Shown in pieces: positions 46,959-56,396 of a stretch of 64,000 bases of DNA; the stretch's first letter is position 1; each line of letters begins with the position of its first letter. Source of the stretch: Roseibium aggregatum (GTDB lineage: Bacteria; Pseudomonadota; Alphaproteobacteria; Rhizobiales; Stappiaceae); NCBI RefSeq assembly GCF_014692675.1, contig NZ_JABFCZ010000009.1, forward strand, positions 124,001 to 188,000, written 5' to 3'. The notes beneath the pieces were generated by a model. It saw only the letters and a list, made by a program, of their open reading frames with translations, ran no database searches and had not been told where the DNA came from. The position numbers and the translations under genes are program-made.

Positions 46959-48038
46959 TCAGGCCACGTCGAGAAAACCGATGATCTTGCGCACATCCGC
47001 CAGGATCGGGTCGGCGATCGCCGCCGCCTTTTCCGCGCCGTCCTTCAGGATCCGGTCGATTTCCGCCGGATCGGAGGTCAGGCGGCGCATTTCCTTGGTC
47101 AGCGGCGCAAGCTTGGCCACCGCCAGGTCGGCCAGGGCCGGCTTGAAGGCGGAGAACTGCTCGCCGCCGAAGTCCTTCAGCACCTCTTCCTTGGTGTGAC
47201 CGGCAAGGGCGGCATAGATGCCGACCAGGTTGTCCGCTTCCGGACGGCCTTCCAGGCCCTTGATCTCGCTCGGCAGGGCGTCAGGATCGGTCTTGGCCTT
47301 GCGGATCTTCTTGGCGATGGAATCGGCGTCGTCGGTCAGGTTGATGCGCGACAGATCCGACGGATCGGATTTCGACATCTTCTTGGTACCGTCCCTGAGC
47401 GACATGATCCGCGTCGCCGGCCCGGTAATCATCGGCTCGGTGATCGGGAAATACAGCTCCTCGGGAAGCTCGGGAGACGGCGTCGGGTTCGGGACGCCCA
47501 CGCCGAGTTCCTTGATCCGGTCGGCGAAGTCGTTGTTGAACTTCTGCGCGATATCCCGGGTCAGCTCCAGGTGCTGCTTCTGGTCGTCGCCAACCGGCAC
47601 ATGGGTTGCGCGGTAGGCCAGGATGTCGGCCGCCATCAGGTTCGGATAGGCGAACAGGCCGACGGAGGCGTTTTCCCGGTTCTTGCCGGCCTTTTCCTTG
47701 AACTGGGTCATCCGGCTGAGCCAGCCCATGCGCGCCACGCAGTTGAAGATCCAGGCCAGTTCCGCATGGGCGCGGACCTGGGACTGGTTGAAGATGATCG
47801 ACTTCTTCGGGTCGATGCCGGCGGCCATATAGGCCGCGGTCACTTCGCGGGTGGCACTTTGAAGCTCTCCCTGTTCCGGAAAGCTCGCAGTGATGGCGTG
47901 CAGGTCCACGACGCAGAAAATCGTTTCCATCTGGTCCTGCAAGGGCACCCAGCGGGACACCGCGCCGAGATAGTTGCCGAGATGGAGATTGCCGGTCGGC
48001 TGAACGCCGGAAAAGACACGGGGCTGGAACGCCGTCAT
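46959..48038 (-). CDS. trpS: Tryptophanyl-tRNA synthetase
   Basis: Class I synthetase charging tRNA-Trp. The 359 residues have the HIGH-type motif PTGNLHLGN (14-22) and KMSKS ([10 protein letters not shown]). Length is a little above the E. coli protein, usual for alphaproteobacteria. It is the last gene of the glnD-murJ-trpS string, all leftward, separated from murJ by 122 bp. Confidence 0.96.
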   Translation of the reverse strand: MTAFQPRVFSGVQPTGNLHLGNYLGAVSRWVPLQDQMETIFCVVDLHAITASFPEQGELQSATREVTAAYMAAGIDPKKSIIFNQSQVRAHAELAWIFNCVARMGWLSRMTQFKEKAGKNRENASVGLFAYPNLMAADILAYRATHVPVGDDQKQHLELTRDIAQKFNNDFADRIKELGVGVPNPTPSPELPEELYFPITEPMITGPATRIMSLRDGTKKMSKSDPSDLSRINLTDDADSIAKKIRKAKTDPDALPSEIKGLEGRPEADNLVGIYAALAGHTKEEVLKDFGGEQFSAFKPALADLAVAKLAPLTKEMRRLTSDPAEIDRILKDGAEKAAAIADPILADVRKIIGFLDVA

Positions 48039-48160
48039 GGAATAGTCCCTAAATTCTGGAAACCGGTTGGAAGGGTCCGATTTGGGTTGTGGTGCGGCTT
48101 CTTAGGGCAGACCGGTCCGCCTTTGCAAGCCGCGATCGCCGCTATGGTGTATTCGGCAGC

Positions 48161-49723
48161 TCAGGTGTTGCGCCGCTTCAACGATTTCACGTGGCCGATG
48201 AGATTGCTGCCCCCAGTCACCTGGGCAAAAATCGCGAAACTCGCCATGCCGACCAGGACCAGGGCCGCGAGGGCCGCCGCCCGAATCGGCAGGGCCGGGC
48301 CGAACAGCCAGCCGGACAGGCCGACCGCCGAAAAATGCAGGATCAGGCCCATCAGCAGGCTGGCTGCGAGGATCAGCACGATTTTCCTGAGCACGCGGAC
48401 GTCCGGGGAAAAATGCCCGCGGCGCCAGAGCACGATCCCGAGCAGGCCGGTGTTGACCCAGCCGGCGACGGTGGTCGCAAGCGCAATCCCGACATGTTTG
48501 AAGACGGGAAACAGCGCCACGGACAGCGCCACGTTCACCACCATGCCAATTGCCGCGAACCACATCGGCGTCTTGGTGTCCTCGCGGGCGAAATAGCCGG
48601 GCGAAAACACCTTGTTGAGCACGAAGGCGGGCAGCCCGAAGGCAAAGGCGGCCAGCGCCATGGCCGTGCCGTCGACGGCAATCGCGTCGAACTTGCCGCG
48701 CTGGAACAGGACCGAAACGATTTCGCGCGGAATGACGGCAAGCGCGACAGCCGCCGGCAGGGTCAGGACGAGCGAAAATTCAAGGGCGTTGTTCAGGCTG
48801 CGCTGATACTGGTCCTCGTGTCCGCCGCGCAGCTGCCGGGTCAGGCTCGGCAGCAGGACCACGCCGATTGCGATGCCGATGACCCCGAGCGGAAGCTGGT
48901 AAAGCCGGTCGGCGTAGTAGAGCAGGGCGTTGGCGCCATCCTGCATGGAGGCGATGATCTGGCCGACGGCCACATTGATCTGGGTGACGCCGCCCGCCAG
49001 AACGCCCGGAATTCCGAGCGCCAGAAGCCGCTTCGCCGATTTCGTGTAGCGCGGGCGGAACACGGGGATGGAAAAGCCGAGGCGCTTCAGGTCCCAGGCG
49101 ACGACGGCAAGCTGGACGATGCCGGCGACGGCAACACCGGTACACAGGATGATGCCGAGCAGGCGATCGTTGTCGACGCCGACCATGAGGACGGTGCCGA
49201 GGACGCCGGCCATGACGATATTCAGCATGACCGGGGCAAAAGCCGCCGCTGCAAACCGCTGATAGGTGTTGAGAATGCCGCTGATGAAGGCGAGCAGCGA
49301 CATGAAGATCAGATAGGGAAATGCGATCCGCGCCATCAGTACGGTAAGGTCGAATTTCTGCGCATCGTCGATAAAGCCGGGCGCCAGAACCCAGACCACC
49401 GCCGGCATGAAGATCTGTGCCAGGGCGGTCAGGATCAGCAGGCAGAAAAGCAGTGCCGCGGCGATTTCGCCGGCGAGTTTCCGGGCGCCCTCGTCGCCTT
49501 CCTCCTCGACCGCCCGCCCGAATAGCGGCACGAAGGCGGAGTTGAAGGCGCCCTCGGCAAAAAGTCGCCGGAACAGGTTGGGCAGGCGGAAGGCGACCAC
49601 GAAGGCGTCGGCGACCGGACCCGTGCCCACCACCGCCGCCAGCATGGTATCGCGCACGAAACCGAGAAGCCGGCTGGCCATGGTTGCGCCGCCGACGGTG
49701 GCGAAATTCTTCAAAAGGCTCAT
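48161..49723 (-). CDS. murJ: Lipid II flippase MurJ
   Basis: Multi-pass inner-membrane protein (MviN/MOP family) that flips lipid II for peptidoglycan synthesis. About 520 residues with some 13-14 membrane segments, starting at the ATG at 49721-49723 (MSLLKNFATVGG); the longer open frame upstream overlaps glnD. The family signature SRLLGFVRD and AFVVAFRLPNLFRRLFAEGAF are visible. It begins 16 bp after glnD. Confidence 0.95.
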   Translation of the reverse strand: MSLLKNFATVGGATMASRLLGFVRDTMLAAVVGTGPVADAFVVAFRLPNLFRRLFAEGAFNSAFVPLFGRAVEEEGDEGARKLAGEIAAALLFCLLILTALAQIFMPAVVWVLAPGFIDDAQKFDLTVLMARIAFPYLIFMSLLAFISGILNTYQRFAAAAFAPVMLNIVMAGVLGTVLMVGVDNDRLLGIILCTGVAVAGIVQLAVVAWDLKRLGFSIPVFRPRYTKSAKRLLALGIPGVLAGGVTQINVAVGQIIASMQDGANALLYYADRLYQLPLGVIGIAIGVVLLPSLTRQLRGGHEDQYQRSLNNALEFSLVLTLPAAVALAVIPREIVSVLFQRGKFDAIAVDGTAMALAAFAFGLPAFVLNKVFSPGYFAREDTKTPMWFAAIGMVVNVALSVALFPVFKHVGIALATTVAGWVNTGLLGIVLWRRGHFSPDVRVLRKIVLILAASLLMGLILHFSAVGLSGWLFGPALPIRAAALAALVLVGMASFAIFAQVTGGSNLIGHVKSLKRRNT

Positions 49724-49739
49724 CGGCTGGGCTCCGCGA

Positions 49740-52562
49740 TCACGAAGCTCGGCGCGATATGGGGGCGGCCGGGTTCGTCTCGACATCTCCGTTGACGGCG
49801 GCGATCAGCCGCTCGCGAATGATTTCCTGCCGCCCGACATTGGCGATTTTCTGACCGGTCAGGTCGGTGACGTAAAAAACGTCGACGACGCGCTCGCCGA
49901 AGGTCGAAATATGGGCGGAGCCGATATTCAGGTTCAAGGTCGCGATGGCCCGGGTCAGGTCGTAAAGCAGGCCCGGACGGTCGAGACCGGAAATCTCCAG
50001 CACCGTGTAGTCGTCGGACCAGGAATTGTTGACCAGCGCATCCGCTTCGATGTTGAAGGCCTTCATGCGGCCCTTGACCGGGTTTTTCGTGGCCACGGCC
50101 TTCGGCAGCTGCGCCTCGCCCGTCAGCGATTTCGCGATCAGCGCCGTGATCCGTTCGCCGCGGCGGCGCTCGTCCTCGTCGCCGGGAAGTTCGCGGCTGA
50201 TGAAGATCGTATCCAGCGCAAAGCCGTCGGTCGTGGTGTCGATCTGCGCATCGACGATATTGCCGCCGGTGGAAAAACACGCGCCGGCGATCGTCTGCAG
50301 CAGGCGCGGATGGTCCGGCGCCAGCACGGTGATTTCCGTCACCCCTTCAAAGGCATGGGGCCTGACGTCGAAGGCGAGCGGCTGGCCGGTTTCATCCGCC
50401 TTCCGGATCAGTTCCGCATGGCGCAGCCGGCGTTCCGGCGCGCACCTGAGCCAGTAGGCGGCATAGTGCCGGTCGGCATAGGTCTCGCGCTCCTTCGCCG
50501 GCCAGTGGCCGAGCTGTGCCAGCAGGTCCTGCTTTGCCTGGTCGATCACCTGGTGATGGGAAATCTTGCTGTGGCCGCCGCTCAGGAGCGGTTCGCACTG
50601 GTAGTAGAGCGTTCTGAGCAGCTGACCCTTCCAGCCGTTGAAAACGCCGGGACCGACCGCGCGGATGTCCGCAACGGTCAGGATCAGGAGCAGCTTCAGC
50701 CGTTCCATCGACTGCACCAGCTTGGCGAAGTCGTTGATGGTCTTCGGGTCGGAAAGATCGCGGGACTGGGCGATGGTGCTCATGTCCAGATGATGCTCGA
50801 TCAGCCAAGCGACGGTATCCGTTTCCGCACCGTTCAGTCCGAACCGCGGACACAGCTTGCGGGCGATCCTGGCGCCCGCAATGGAATGGTCTTCCGGCCG
50901 ACCTTTGGCAATGTCGTGCAGGAACATGGCCACGTAGAGGATTTTCCGGCTCTGCAGCGTCCGGATCAGATCCGTGGAAAGCGGATGATCCTCGCCCGAA
51001 TCGCCGCGCTCGATCTGGGCGAGAACGCCGATGGAGCGGATCAGGTGCTCGTCCACCGTGTAGTGGTGGTACATGTTGAACTGCATCATGGCGACGACCT
51101 TGCCGAAATCGGGCACGAACCGCCCGAGAACCCCGGTCTCGTTCATCTTGCGCAGGACCTTTTCCGGTGAATTGCGCGAGGTCAGGACCGACAGGAACAG
51201 CCGGTTGGCTTCCGGGTCGTTGCGTAAGGCGCTGTCGACGAGCTTGAGCGACCGGCGGATCAGCTTGGTCAGCTCCGGATGCAGATAATAGCCGTGCTTG
51301 TCGGCAAGCTGGAAAATGCGGATCAGGTTGGTCGGATCGTCGACGAAGACCTTGTCCGAAACGGCATTCAACCGGTTGTTCTCGATGACGAAGCTGTTCG
51401 TTCCCTCCACCGGGCGGGGCGCGTCGCTCGGCCGGCCGGCGCGCAGCCGCCGCATCAGTCCGGTGATCCCCCTTCCCTCCGGTTCCTTGACGTGCTGGTT
51501 TTCCAGCGCCGCGCACAGGATGCGGGTGAGATCGCCCACGTCCTTGGCCACCAGGAAGTAGTGTTTCATGAAGCGCTCGACATCCTTCATGCCCGGATGC
51601 TGGGTGTAGCCGAGCCGGATGGCGATTTCCCGCTGCACGTCGAAGGAAAGCCGTTCCTCTGCGCGTCCCGTCATGAAATGAAGGTGACAGCGAACCGCCC
51701 ACAGGAAGTCTTCCGACTTGACGAAGCGGCGGTACTCGCCGCGCGACAGCACGCCCTTTTTCACCAGATCCGACTGGTTTCGGACCCGGTAATGGTACTT
51801 CGCGATCCAGAACAGGGTGTTGAGATCGCGCAGGCCCCCCTTGCCTTCCTTGATGTTCGGTTCGACCAGATAGCGCGAGGTTCCCTGGCGCCGGTGCCGC
51901 TCGTCCCGTTCTTCCAGCTTGGCCTCGATGAACTCCGAACTCGTTCCCTTGACGACCTCTTCGTCGAAGCGGGAGACGAGATCGTTGAACAGCGGCTCGT
52001 CGCCCCAGATATAGCGCGCCTCCAGGATCGCGGTGCGGATGGTCATGTCGCTTTTCGACAGGCGGATGCACTCGTCGATGTTGCGGGTCGCGTGGCCGAC
52101 TTTCAGCCCCAGGTCCCACAGCATGTAGAGGATATATTCGACGACCTGTTCGCCCCAGGGCGTCTGCTTGTAGGGAAGAACGAACAGGAGGTCGACGTCC
52201 GATCCTGGCGCCAGCGTTCCCCGTCCGTAGCCGCCGACGGCGACAACGGCCATGCGTTCGGCGGTCGAGGGGTTCTTGATCCGGTAGACGTGATAAAGCG
52301 CAAAATCGTAGATGACACGGATCAGCTCGTCCTGAAGAAAGGACAGGCGCTGGGCGCATTTCAGGCCGCTGCCGTCGTCGTTGAGTCCCTTTTCCGCGAC
52401 CGCCCTGCCGGTCTTCATCGCTTCCTTCAATTCGCCAAGAACGGCGGAGCGGGTTTTCAGGTCCGATCCGTCGCCGTCACTGGCCTTGGTCAGGTCCGTG
52501 AGCTTCTGGCGCAGCGCCGTGGAATCGATCAGGCCGGCGATATCGTCTTTGGTCAGGGTCAT
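49740..52562 (-). CDS. glnD: Bifunctional uridylyltransferase/uridylyl-removing enzyme GlnD
   Basis: Sensor of glutamine that uridylylates PII proteins when nitrogen is short and removes UMP when it is plentiful. The 940 residues contain the nucleotidyltransferase motif GSDVD (G120-D124), an HD phosphohydrolase domain (HDIAKGRPEDHS) and two C-terminal ACT domains (ITVLAPDHPRLLQTIAG; LEISGLDRPGLLYDLTRA). Start ATG at 52560-52562. First gene of glnD-murJ-trpS, a conserved order in Hyphomicrobiales. Confidence 0.96.
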   Translation of the reverse strand: MTLTKDDIAGLIDSTALRQKLTDLTKASDGDGSDLKTRSAVLGELKEAMKTGRAVAEKGLNDDGSGLKCAQRLSFLQDELIRVIYDFALYHVYRIKNPSTAERMAVVAVGGYGRGTLAPGSDVDLLFVLPYKQTPWGEQVVEYILYMLWDLGLKVGHATRNIDECIRLSKSDMTIRTAILEARYIWGDEPLFNDLVSRFDEEVVKGTSSEFIEAKLEERDERHRRQGTSRYLVEPNIKEGKGGLRDLNTLFWIAKYHYRVRNQSDLVKKGVLSRGEYRRFVKSEDFLWAVRCHLHFMTGRAEERLSFDVQREIAIRLGYTQHPGMKDVERFMKHYFLVAKDVGDLTRILCAALENQHVKEPEGRGITGLMRRLRAGRPSDAPRPVEGTNSFVIENNRLNAVSDKVFVDDPTNLIRIFQLADKHGYYLHPELTKLIRRSLKLVDSALRNDPEANRLFLSVLTSRNSPEKVLRKMNETGVLGRFVPDFGKVVAMMQFNMYHHYTVDEHLIRSIGVLAQIERGDSGEDHPLSTDLIRTLQSRKILYVAMFLHDIAKGRPEDHSIAGARIARKLCPRFGLNGAETDTVAWLIEHHLDMSTIAQSRDLSDPKTINDFAKLVQSMERLKLLLILTVADIRAVGPGVFNGWKGQLLRTLYYQCEPLLSGGHSKISHHQVIDQAKQDLLAQLGHWPAKERETYADRHYAAYWLRCAPERRLRHAELIRKADETGQPLAFDVRPHAFEGVTEITVLAPDHPRLLQTIAGACFSTGGNIVDAQIDTTTDGFALDTIFISRELPGDEDERRRGERITALIAKSLTGEAQLPKAVATKNPVKGRMKAFNIEADALVNNSWSDDYTVLEISGLDRPGLLYDLTRAIATLNLNIGSAHISTFGERVVDVFYVTDLTGQKIANVGRQEIIRERLIAAVNGDVETNPAAPISRRAS

Positions 52563-52695
52563 TCTCGTTGGTCCATGCCCGGTCTTGGTTTCGTCGGCGG
52601 GAGCAGCGGGAGGCGAACTCTCTCAGGCACCTTATAACGCATTGGCGGATAATGCCCTGTAAAGACCGGGGCGCTCCGGTACAACAGGATTCAAG

Positions 52696-53076
52696 TTAAA
52701 TGCCGTCTTTTGCGGCAACAACGCGCAACTGGTGCAGGAGATGGGCAAGCGATTCCGGCGACAATCCGCCGATCTTGGCGGCAAGCTGGTTGGAAAGTTC
52801 GGTCGCCCGCGGGTCCATTCCGGCCGTGTCGATCGTCACCTTCGGATCGGAAAGCTCCGCCAGCCGCTGGATTTCCTCCGCCTCGTCCCAGATGACGTTG
52901 AAATAGGTAATGATCCTCTGGACCAGAAACCAGGTCGGCTTGCCGCGCTTGCCGTGTTCAAGGGCCGAAAGATAGGCACTGGAGACCGACAGGGCCCCGG
53001 CCATTTCCTTGAGGGAAACGCCGCGTTTGGCCCGCAATTCGCGAATTTTTGCGCCAAGAGGTGTCACGGATCTCAC
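52696..53076 (-). CDS. XRE family transcriptional regulator
   Basis: 126 residues with an N-terminal Cro/CI-type helix-turn-helix (KIRELRAKRGVSLKEMAGALSVSSAYLSALE in part). The C-terminal half is helical without a recognised domain. It starts with GTG at 53076, coupled to the smr stop (GTGA), with an AGGAAAAG ribosome site. It is the last gene of timA-mltA-smr-xre, a string conserved in related genomes; the targets are unknown. Confidence 0.88.
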   Translation of the reverse strand: MRSVTPLGAKIRELRAKRGVSLKEMAGALSVSSAYLSALEHGKRGKPTWFLVQRIITYFNVIWDEAEEIQRLAELSDPKVTIDTAGMDPRATELSNQLAAKIGGLSPESLAHLLHQLRVVAAKDGI

Positions 53077-53651
53077 CTTTTCCTGCGAATTCGGACGTAA
53101 AGAGCACCGGAGCCGCCGTGGCTCGCGTGGGCTTCTTCATATCCGACCACCACCGACCTCATGTCTGGCATGGCAAGCCATTGTGGCACAACCCGCCTGA
53201 GGACGCCGCGTTCGTCCATGAAGCCGCCCCCGCCTCTTTCCTGTCCCTTGCCGGTAATCACCAGAACCACCTTGTGGCCGCTTGCCTGCGCCGAATGGAG
53301 GAAGTGGCGCAGTCTTCCGTGGGCCTGATGCTGTGTGAGGCCGTGCAGGTCGATCCGGCCGTCGATCGGCTTGACGCCGCGCACCAGCTTTTTTCGGAAC
53401 CTGTGTTCAAGCGTGTGCAGCGGCGGTGGTGGGGCGGGTTTCGGCTGTGCCGGCGGGGTGCGGATTGCCGTTGCTGTCTTTGCCGGGCGCTTCCGTTCTT
53501 CGGCTTCCGGCGCTGAAAGGCCGGCATCGTCCGGGTCGGGCATGACCTGACGTTCGGGATGCAGCGGGGTGAGGGTCCTGGTCACCTTTGCCCAGATTTC
53601 CCGGTCTTCCGGGGAAAGTTGCCCCTTTTTCCGCCGCTTGCCGGAGGTCAT
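53073..53651 (-). CDS. Smr/MutS2-type domain protein
   Basis: 192 residues. The C-terminal Smr domain (residues about 95-185) has the conserved IDLHGLTQHQA and ITGKGQERGGGGFMDERGVLRRVVPQWL motifs, typical of DNA or RNA nicking endonucleases. The N-terminal half is Pro/Lys-rich linker. The start overlaps the mltA stop by one base and the stop overlaps the xre start, so it is translationally coupled on both sides. Confidence 0.9.
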   Translation of the reverse strand: MTSGKRRKKGQLSPEDREIWAKVTRTLTPLHPERQVMPDPDDAGLSAPEAEERKRPAKTATAIRTPPAQPKPAPPPPLHTLEHRFRKKLVRGVKPIDGRIDLHGLTQHQAHGRLRHFLHSAQASGHKVVLVITGKGQERGGGGFMDERGVLRRVVPQWLAMPDMRSVVVGYEEAHASHGGSGALYVRIRRKR

Positions 53652-54850
53652 CAGTGATCCCTCCGCGGCAGGAGCAGGATCATCTCCCCCGTGTGGCGGA
53701 TGTCGCCGGCGATCTGTCCGGCCCGGTCGCCGGAGCCGGTGAAGATGTCGCCCCGGGCCTCACCGCGAATGGCGGAGCCCGTGTCGTCGGCAATCAGCAG
53801 CCGGCCGAATTGCGTCTTCGGTCTTTCCGGGTCCGGAATTCCGGCGGAGACGAAGACCGGCATGCCGTAAGGGATATGGCGCGGGTCGACTGCGAGGCTC
53901 CGTCCGGCCACGAGCGGCAGGTCGGCGGCGCCCACCGGTCCGTCATCCGGATTTTCAAGCGTCACTTCCCGGAAGAAGATGAAGGATCGGTTTTCCTTGA
54001 ACAGCGCGTCCCGCCGGTCGGGATTGTCCTCCAGCCATTTTCGCAGGCCGGACATGGTGAGTTCTTCTGGCGTGCCCTCGCCGCGCTCCACCAGGACACG
54101 GGCAATGGACGTATAGGGGTAGCCCGCCTTGCCCGCGTATCCGACCCGCATCACCGATCCATCGGTCAGGCGCAGCCGTGCGGAGCCCTGGACATGGACG
54201 AAATAGGCGTCCACCGGATCGGCGAGCCAGACCAGTTCCAGATGCTCATCGTCAAGCGCGCCGTCCATGATCTCGCCCCGGTCGGGCAGCGGCACCAGGC
54301 CCTTGTCCGTCCGCAGGCCATGACTCAGCTCCGCGGGCCAGTCTTCGGGACGATTGGCGTCGGTAATGGCCTCGAGACCGGCCGGCGCCTTCAGCAGGGG
54401 AACGGAAAAGTCCGGCGTGCGGACCCGCGAGGCGGGCAGTTCCGGTTCGAAATAGCCGGTCACGAAGCCGTTTGTGTCGATCCGGTACGGGGTGAACCGG
54501 GCTTCGAAAAACGATCGCGCCGCGTCCGTATCGGCGTCGGGAACCTCTGACGCTTCCCGGCAGAGATCGGCCGCATCACCGGCTGACAGTCCGAACGGTT
54601 CCGCTCGTAGAAACGGGAAGGGCGGCACACAGAAACGCAAAAACGCGGCAAGCGCTTTTCCCTGATCGTCCTCCTGCCAGCCGGGAATGGCGGTGAAGGC
54701 AATCTCGGTCATCGTGGGAAGGGAGGTGTGATCAGGGGACATGGCGGCGGCTCTACCCGTCAACGAGCCTGGAACGACCGGATCGCACAGCGCAAGGAGC
54801 AGGCCGAGCGCGGCCAATCCGGCCTTCCGTCCGCGACGGCAGACTGCCAC
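53651..54850 (-). CDS. mltA: Membrane-bound lytic murein transglycosylase A
   Basis: Cleaves peptidoglycan with anhydro-muropeptide formation. The 399 residues start with a signal peptide (AGLAALGLLLALCDPVVPG, cleavage near AAA-MS), then the MltA fold (VTGYFEPELPASRV), and end with the 3D domain (RLLIADDTGSAIRGEARGDIFTGSG) carrying the catalytic aspartates. It starts with GTG at 54850, 4 bp after the timA stop. The LALC run is not a good lipobox, so lipoprotein status is unsure. Confidence 0.92.
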   Translation of the reverse strand: MAVCRRGRKAGLAALGLLLALCDPVVPGSLTGRAAAMSPDHTSLPTMTEIAFTAIPGWQEDDQGKALAAFLRFCVPPFPFLRAEPFGLSAGDAADLCREASEVPDADTDAARSFFEARFTPYRIDTNGFVTGYFEPELPASRVRTPDFSVPLLKAPAGLEAITDANRPEDWPAELSHGLRTDKGLVPLPDRGEIMDGALDDEHLELVWLADPVDAYFVHVQGSARLRLTDGSVMRVGYAGKAGYPYTSIARVLVERGEGTPEELTMSGLRKWLEDNPDRRDALFKENRSFIFFREVTLENPDDGPVGAADLPLVAGRSLAVDPRHIPYGMPVFVSAGIPDPERPKTQFGRLLIADDTGSAIRGEARGDIFTGSGDRAGQIAGDIRHTGEMILLLPRRDH

Positions 54851-54854
54851 GTTC

Positions 54855-55583
54855 TCACTCGGCGGATTCTGTTGCCACCAGTTTCCAGTTCGGATCCCGC
54901 GAGGTCGTATCCCGGGCGAAGGTCCAGATATCGACCACTTCGGTGACCTTGTTCGGGTTGCCGTCGATGATTTCTCCGGACTTGTCGCGTGTCGCGGAAA
55001 TCAGCTGGCTCTGCACCTTGACGGTGACCTGGGCCGTGTTGCCCTTAAGTGCGGCCTCGACGATTTCGGCGCGGTCGATGCCGACGAATGTGGATTCGAT
55101 GGTTTCGCCGCGCTTTTCGCGTTCATCGATGGCGGCAACGAAGCCTTCGTAGACATCCTTGGACAGAAGCGACTTCAGAGCCTTCCGGTCGCCCTCGGCA
55201 AAGGCCATGACGATCATCTCATAGGCGCCGCGGGCGCCTTCCAGGAAGGGTTCGGGCTCGAAGCTGCGGTCCACGGACAGGATCTTGCGCAGGGCGTCGT
55301 TCAGGGCCGTGCCTGCCGGTGCGACCTTTTCGATCACCATGTCGTCGCTGGGCGGCCGGTTGACATCCACCGGAGCAGCATCCGCCGGGCCGGGCATCGG
55401 GATCACATTGTCGCCCTGGTCCTGGCCGGTCTGCGGCTTCTGCTGGCGCTCCGTCTTGGAATAGGGATCGAACGGCGGCCGTTCATTGCCGGTCCGTTTG
55501 CCAAGAACCGAGCGCAGCCTGAAAATGATGAACACAGCCAGTGCGAGGAAGATCAGATTATAAACGTTGAAGATTTCGTTCAT
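54855..55583 (-). CDS. Tim44-like domain protein (TimA type)
   Basis: 242 residues with one N-terminal membrane anchor (YNLIFLALAVFIIFRL, about residues 8-24), a Pro/Gln-rich linker and a C-terminal Tim44-like domain (AYEMIVMAFAEGDRKALKSLLSKDVYEGF; WTFARDTTSRDPNWKL). In alphaproteobacteria it is an inner-membrane protein related to the mitochondrial import factor, with a suggested role in membrane protein biogenesis. First gene of timA-mltA-smr-xre; divergent from fxsA. Confidence 0.92.
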   Translation of the reverse strand: MNEIFNVYNLIFLALAVFIIFRLRSVLGKRTGNERPPFDPYSKTERQQKPQTGQDQGDNVIPMPGPADAAPVDVNRPPSDDMVIEKVAPAGTALNDALRKILSVDRSFEPEPFLEGARGAYEMIVMAFAEGDRKALKSLLSKDVYEGFVAAIDEREKRGETIESTFVGIDRAEIVEAALKGNTAQVTVKVQSQLISATRDKSGEIIDGNPNKVTEVVDIWTFARDTTSRDPNWKLVATESAE

Positions 55584-55770
55584 TTGGTGCTACCGGCTTC
55601 ATCCTTGGAGCCGACCCCGCTGCGAACCGCCCTTTCAGCGCCCTGTGCCTGATCAACTCCCATCTCTTATATGTAGGGACCCTTGAACCAGCATCCAGTG
55701 CCGAGGGCAAGAAGGTTTTTACCCAAAAGGCCGATCAATTCGTCATGACCGCTCGCAATCCCTATCCCAG

Positions 55771-56319
55771 ATGCTTACCTTAGGCCAGAGAAGCTTTAAA
55801 AAAGATGGGGTTTCCGTGATACTTTACATCCTGGCGGCGATCATTTTGCTGCCGCTGATCGAAATCTCGGTGTTCATTTGGGTCGGCGGCGCCATCGGCG
55901 TCCTGCCCACGGTTCTTCTGACCGTCCTGACCGCTGTGGCCGGAACCCTGATGCTGCGCCAGCAAGGCCTGTCGCTTGTCATGCGCATGCAGTCGGAACT
56001 CGACGCCGGCCGCGTGCCGGGCAAGGACATGATGCACGGCGCGATGATCGTGATCGCAAGTCTTCTGCTGCTGATCCCGGGCTTCGTGACGGATGCGATC
56101 GGCCTGCTTCTGTTCATTCCGCCGGTCCGCGACATGCTCGCCCGTTTCATCATTTCCCGCGCTGACGTGGTCGTCGTGCAGGGCGGCTCCCGTTACCGCC
56201 GCGAGGACGGTGTCGTCGATCTGGACGAGGACGACTGGTCCAGAACCGACGGGACGCCTTCCGGCAAAGGCCCGGCGGGGCGGATCAGCCCCTGGTCTTC
56301 CGAGGACGAGCGGTCCTGA
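55771..56319 (+). CDS. fxsA: FxsA family membrane protein
   Basis: About 182 residues (or 167 if a GTG at 55816 is the start, which family alignment would favour). Two or three membrane segments in the N-terminal half (ILYILAAIILLPLIEISVFIWVGG and IVIASLLLLIPGFVTDAIGLLLF in part), then an acidic cytoplasmic tail. FxsA overproduction is known to relieve phage T7 exclusion by F, but its normal function is unknown. The gene is divergent from timA, as usual in this order. The customary next gene secB is not here; polA follows. Confidence 0.88.
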   Translation: MLTLGQRSFKKDGVSVILYILAAIILLPLIEISVFIWVGGAIGVLPTVLLTVLTAVAGTLMLRQQGLSLVMRMQSELDAGRVPGKDMMHGAMIVIASLLLLIPGFVTDAIGLLLFIPPVRDMLARFIISRADVVVVQGGSRYRREDGVVDLDEDDWSRTDGTPSGKGPAGRISPWSSEDERS

Positions 56320-56396
56320 CACCGCAAAAGTGAGGGTGGGCGACGCCCCCTGAGGAAAGTGCGGATTTCCCCTTTCCTCCGCCGTCCCGTGCGGGC

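Noticed and set aside
46800-48596. 598-residue plus-strand open frame opposite trpS and part of murJ
   Set aside because: Shadow frame; trpS and murJ carry clear motifs on the minus strand. The 587-residue frame at 49407-51170 opposite glnD is rejected for the same reason.
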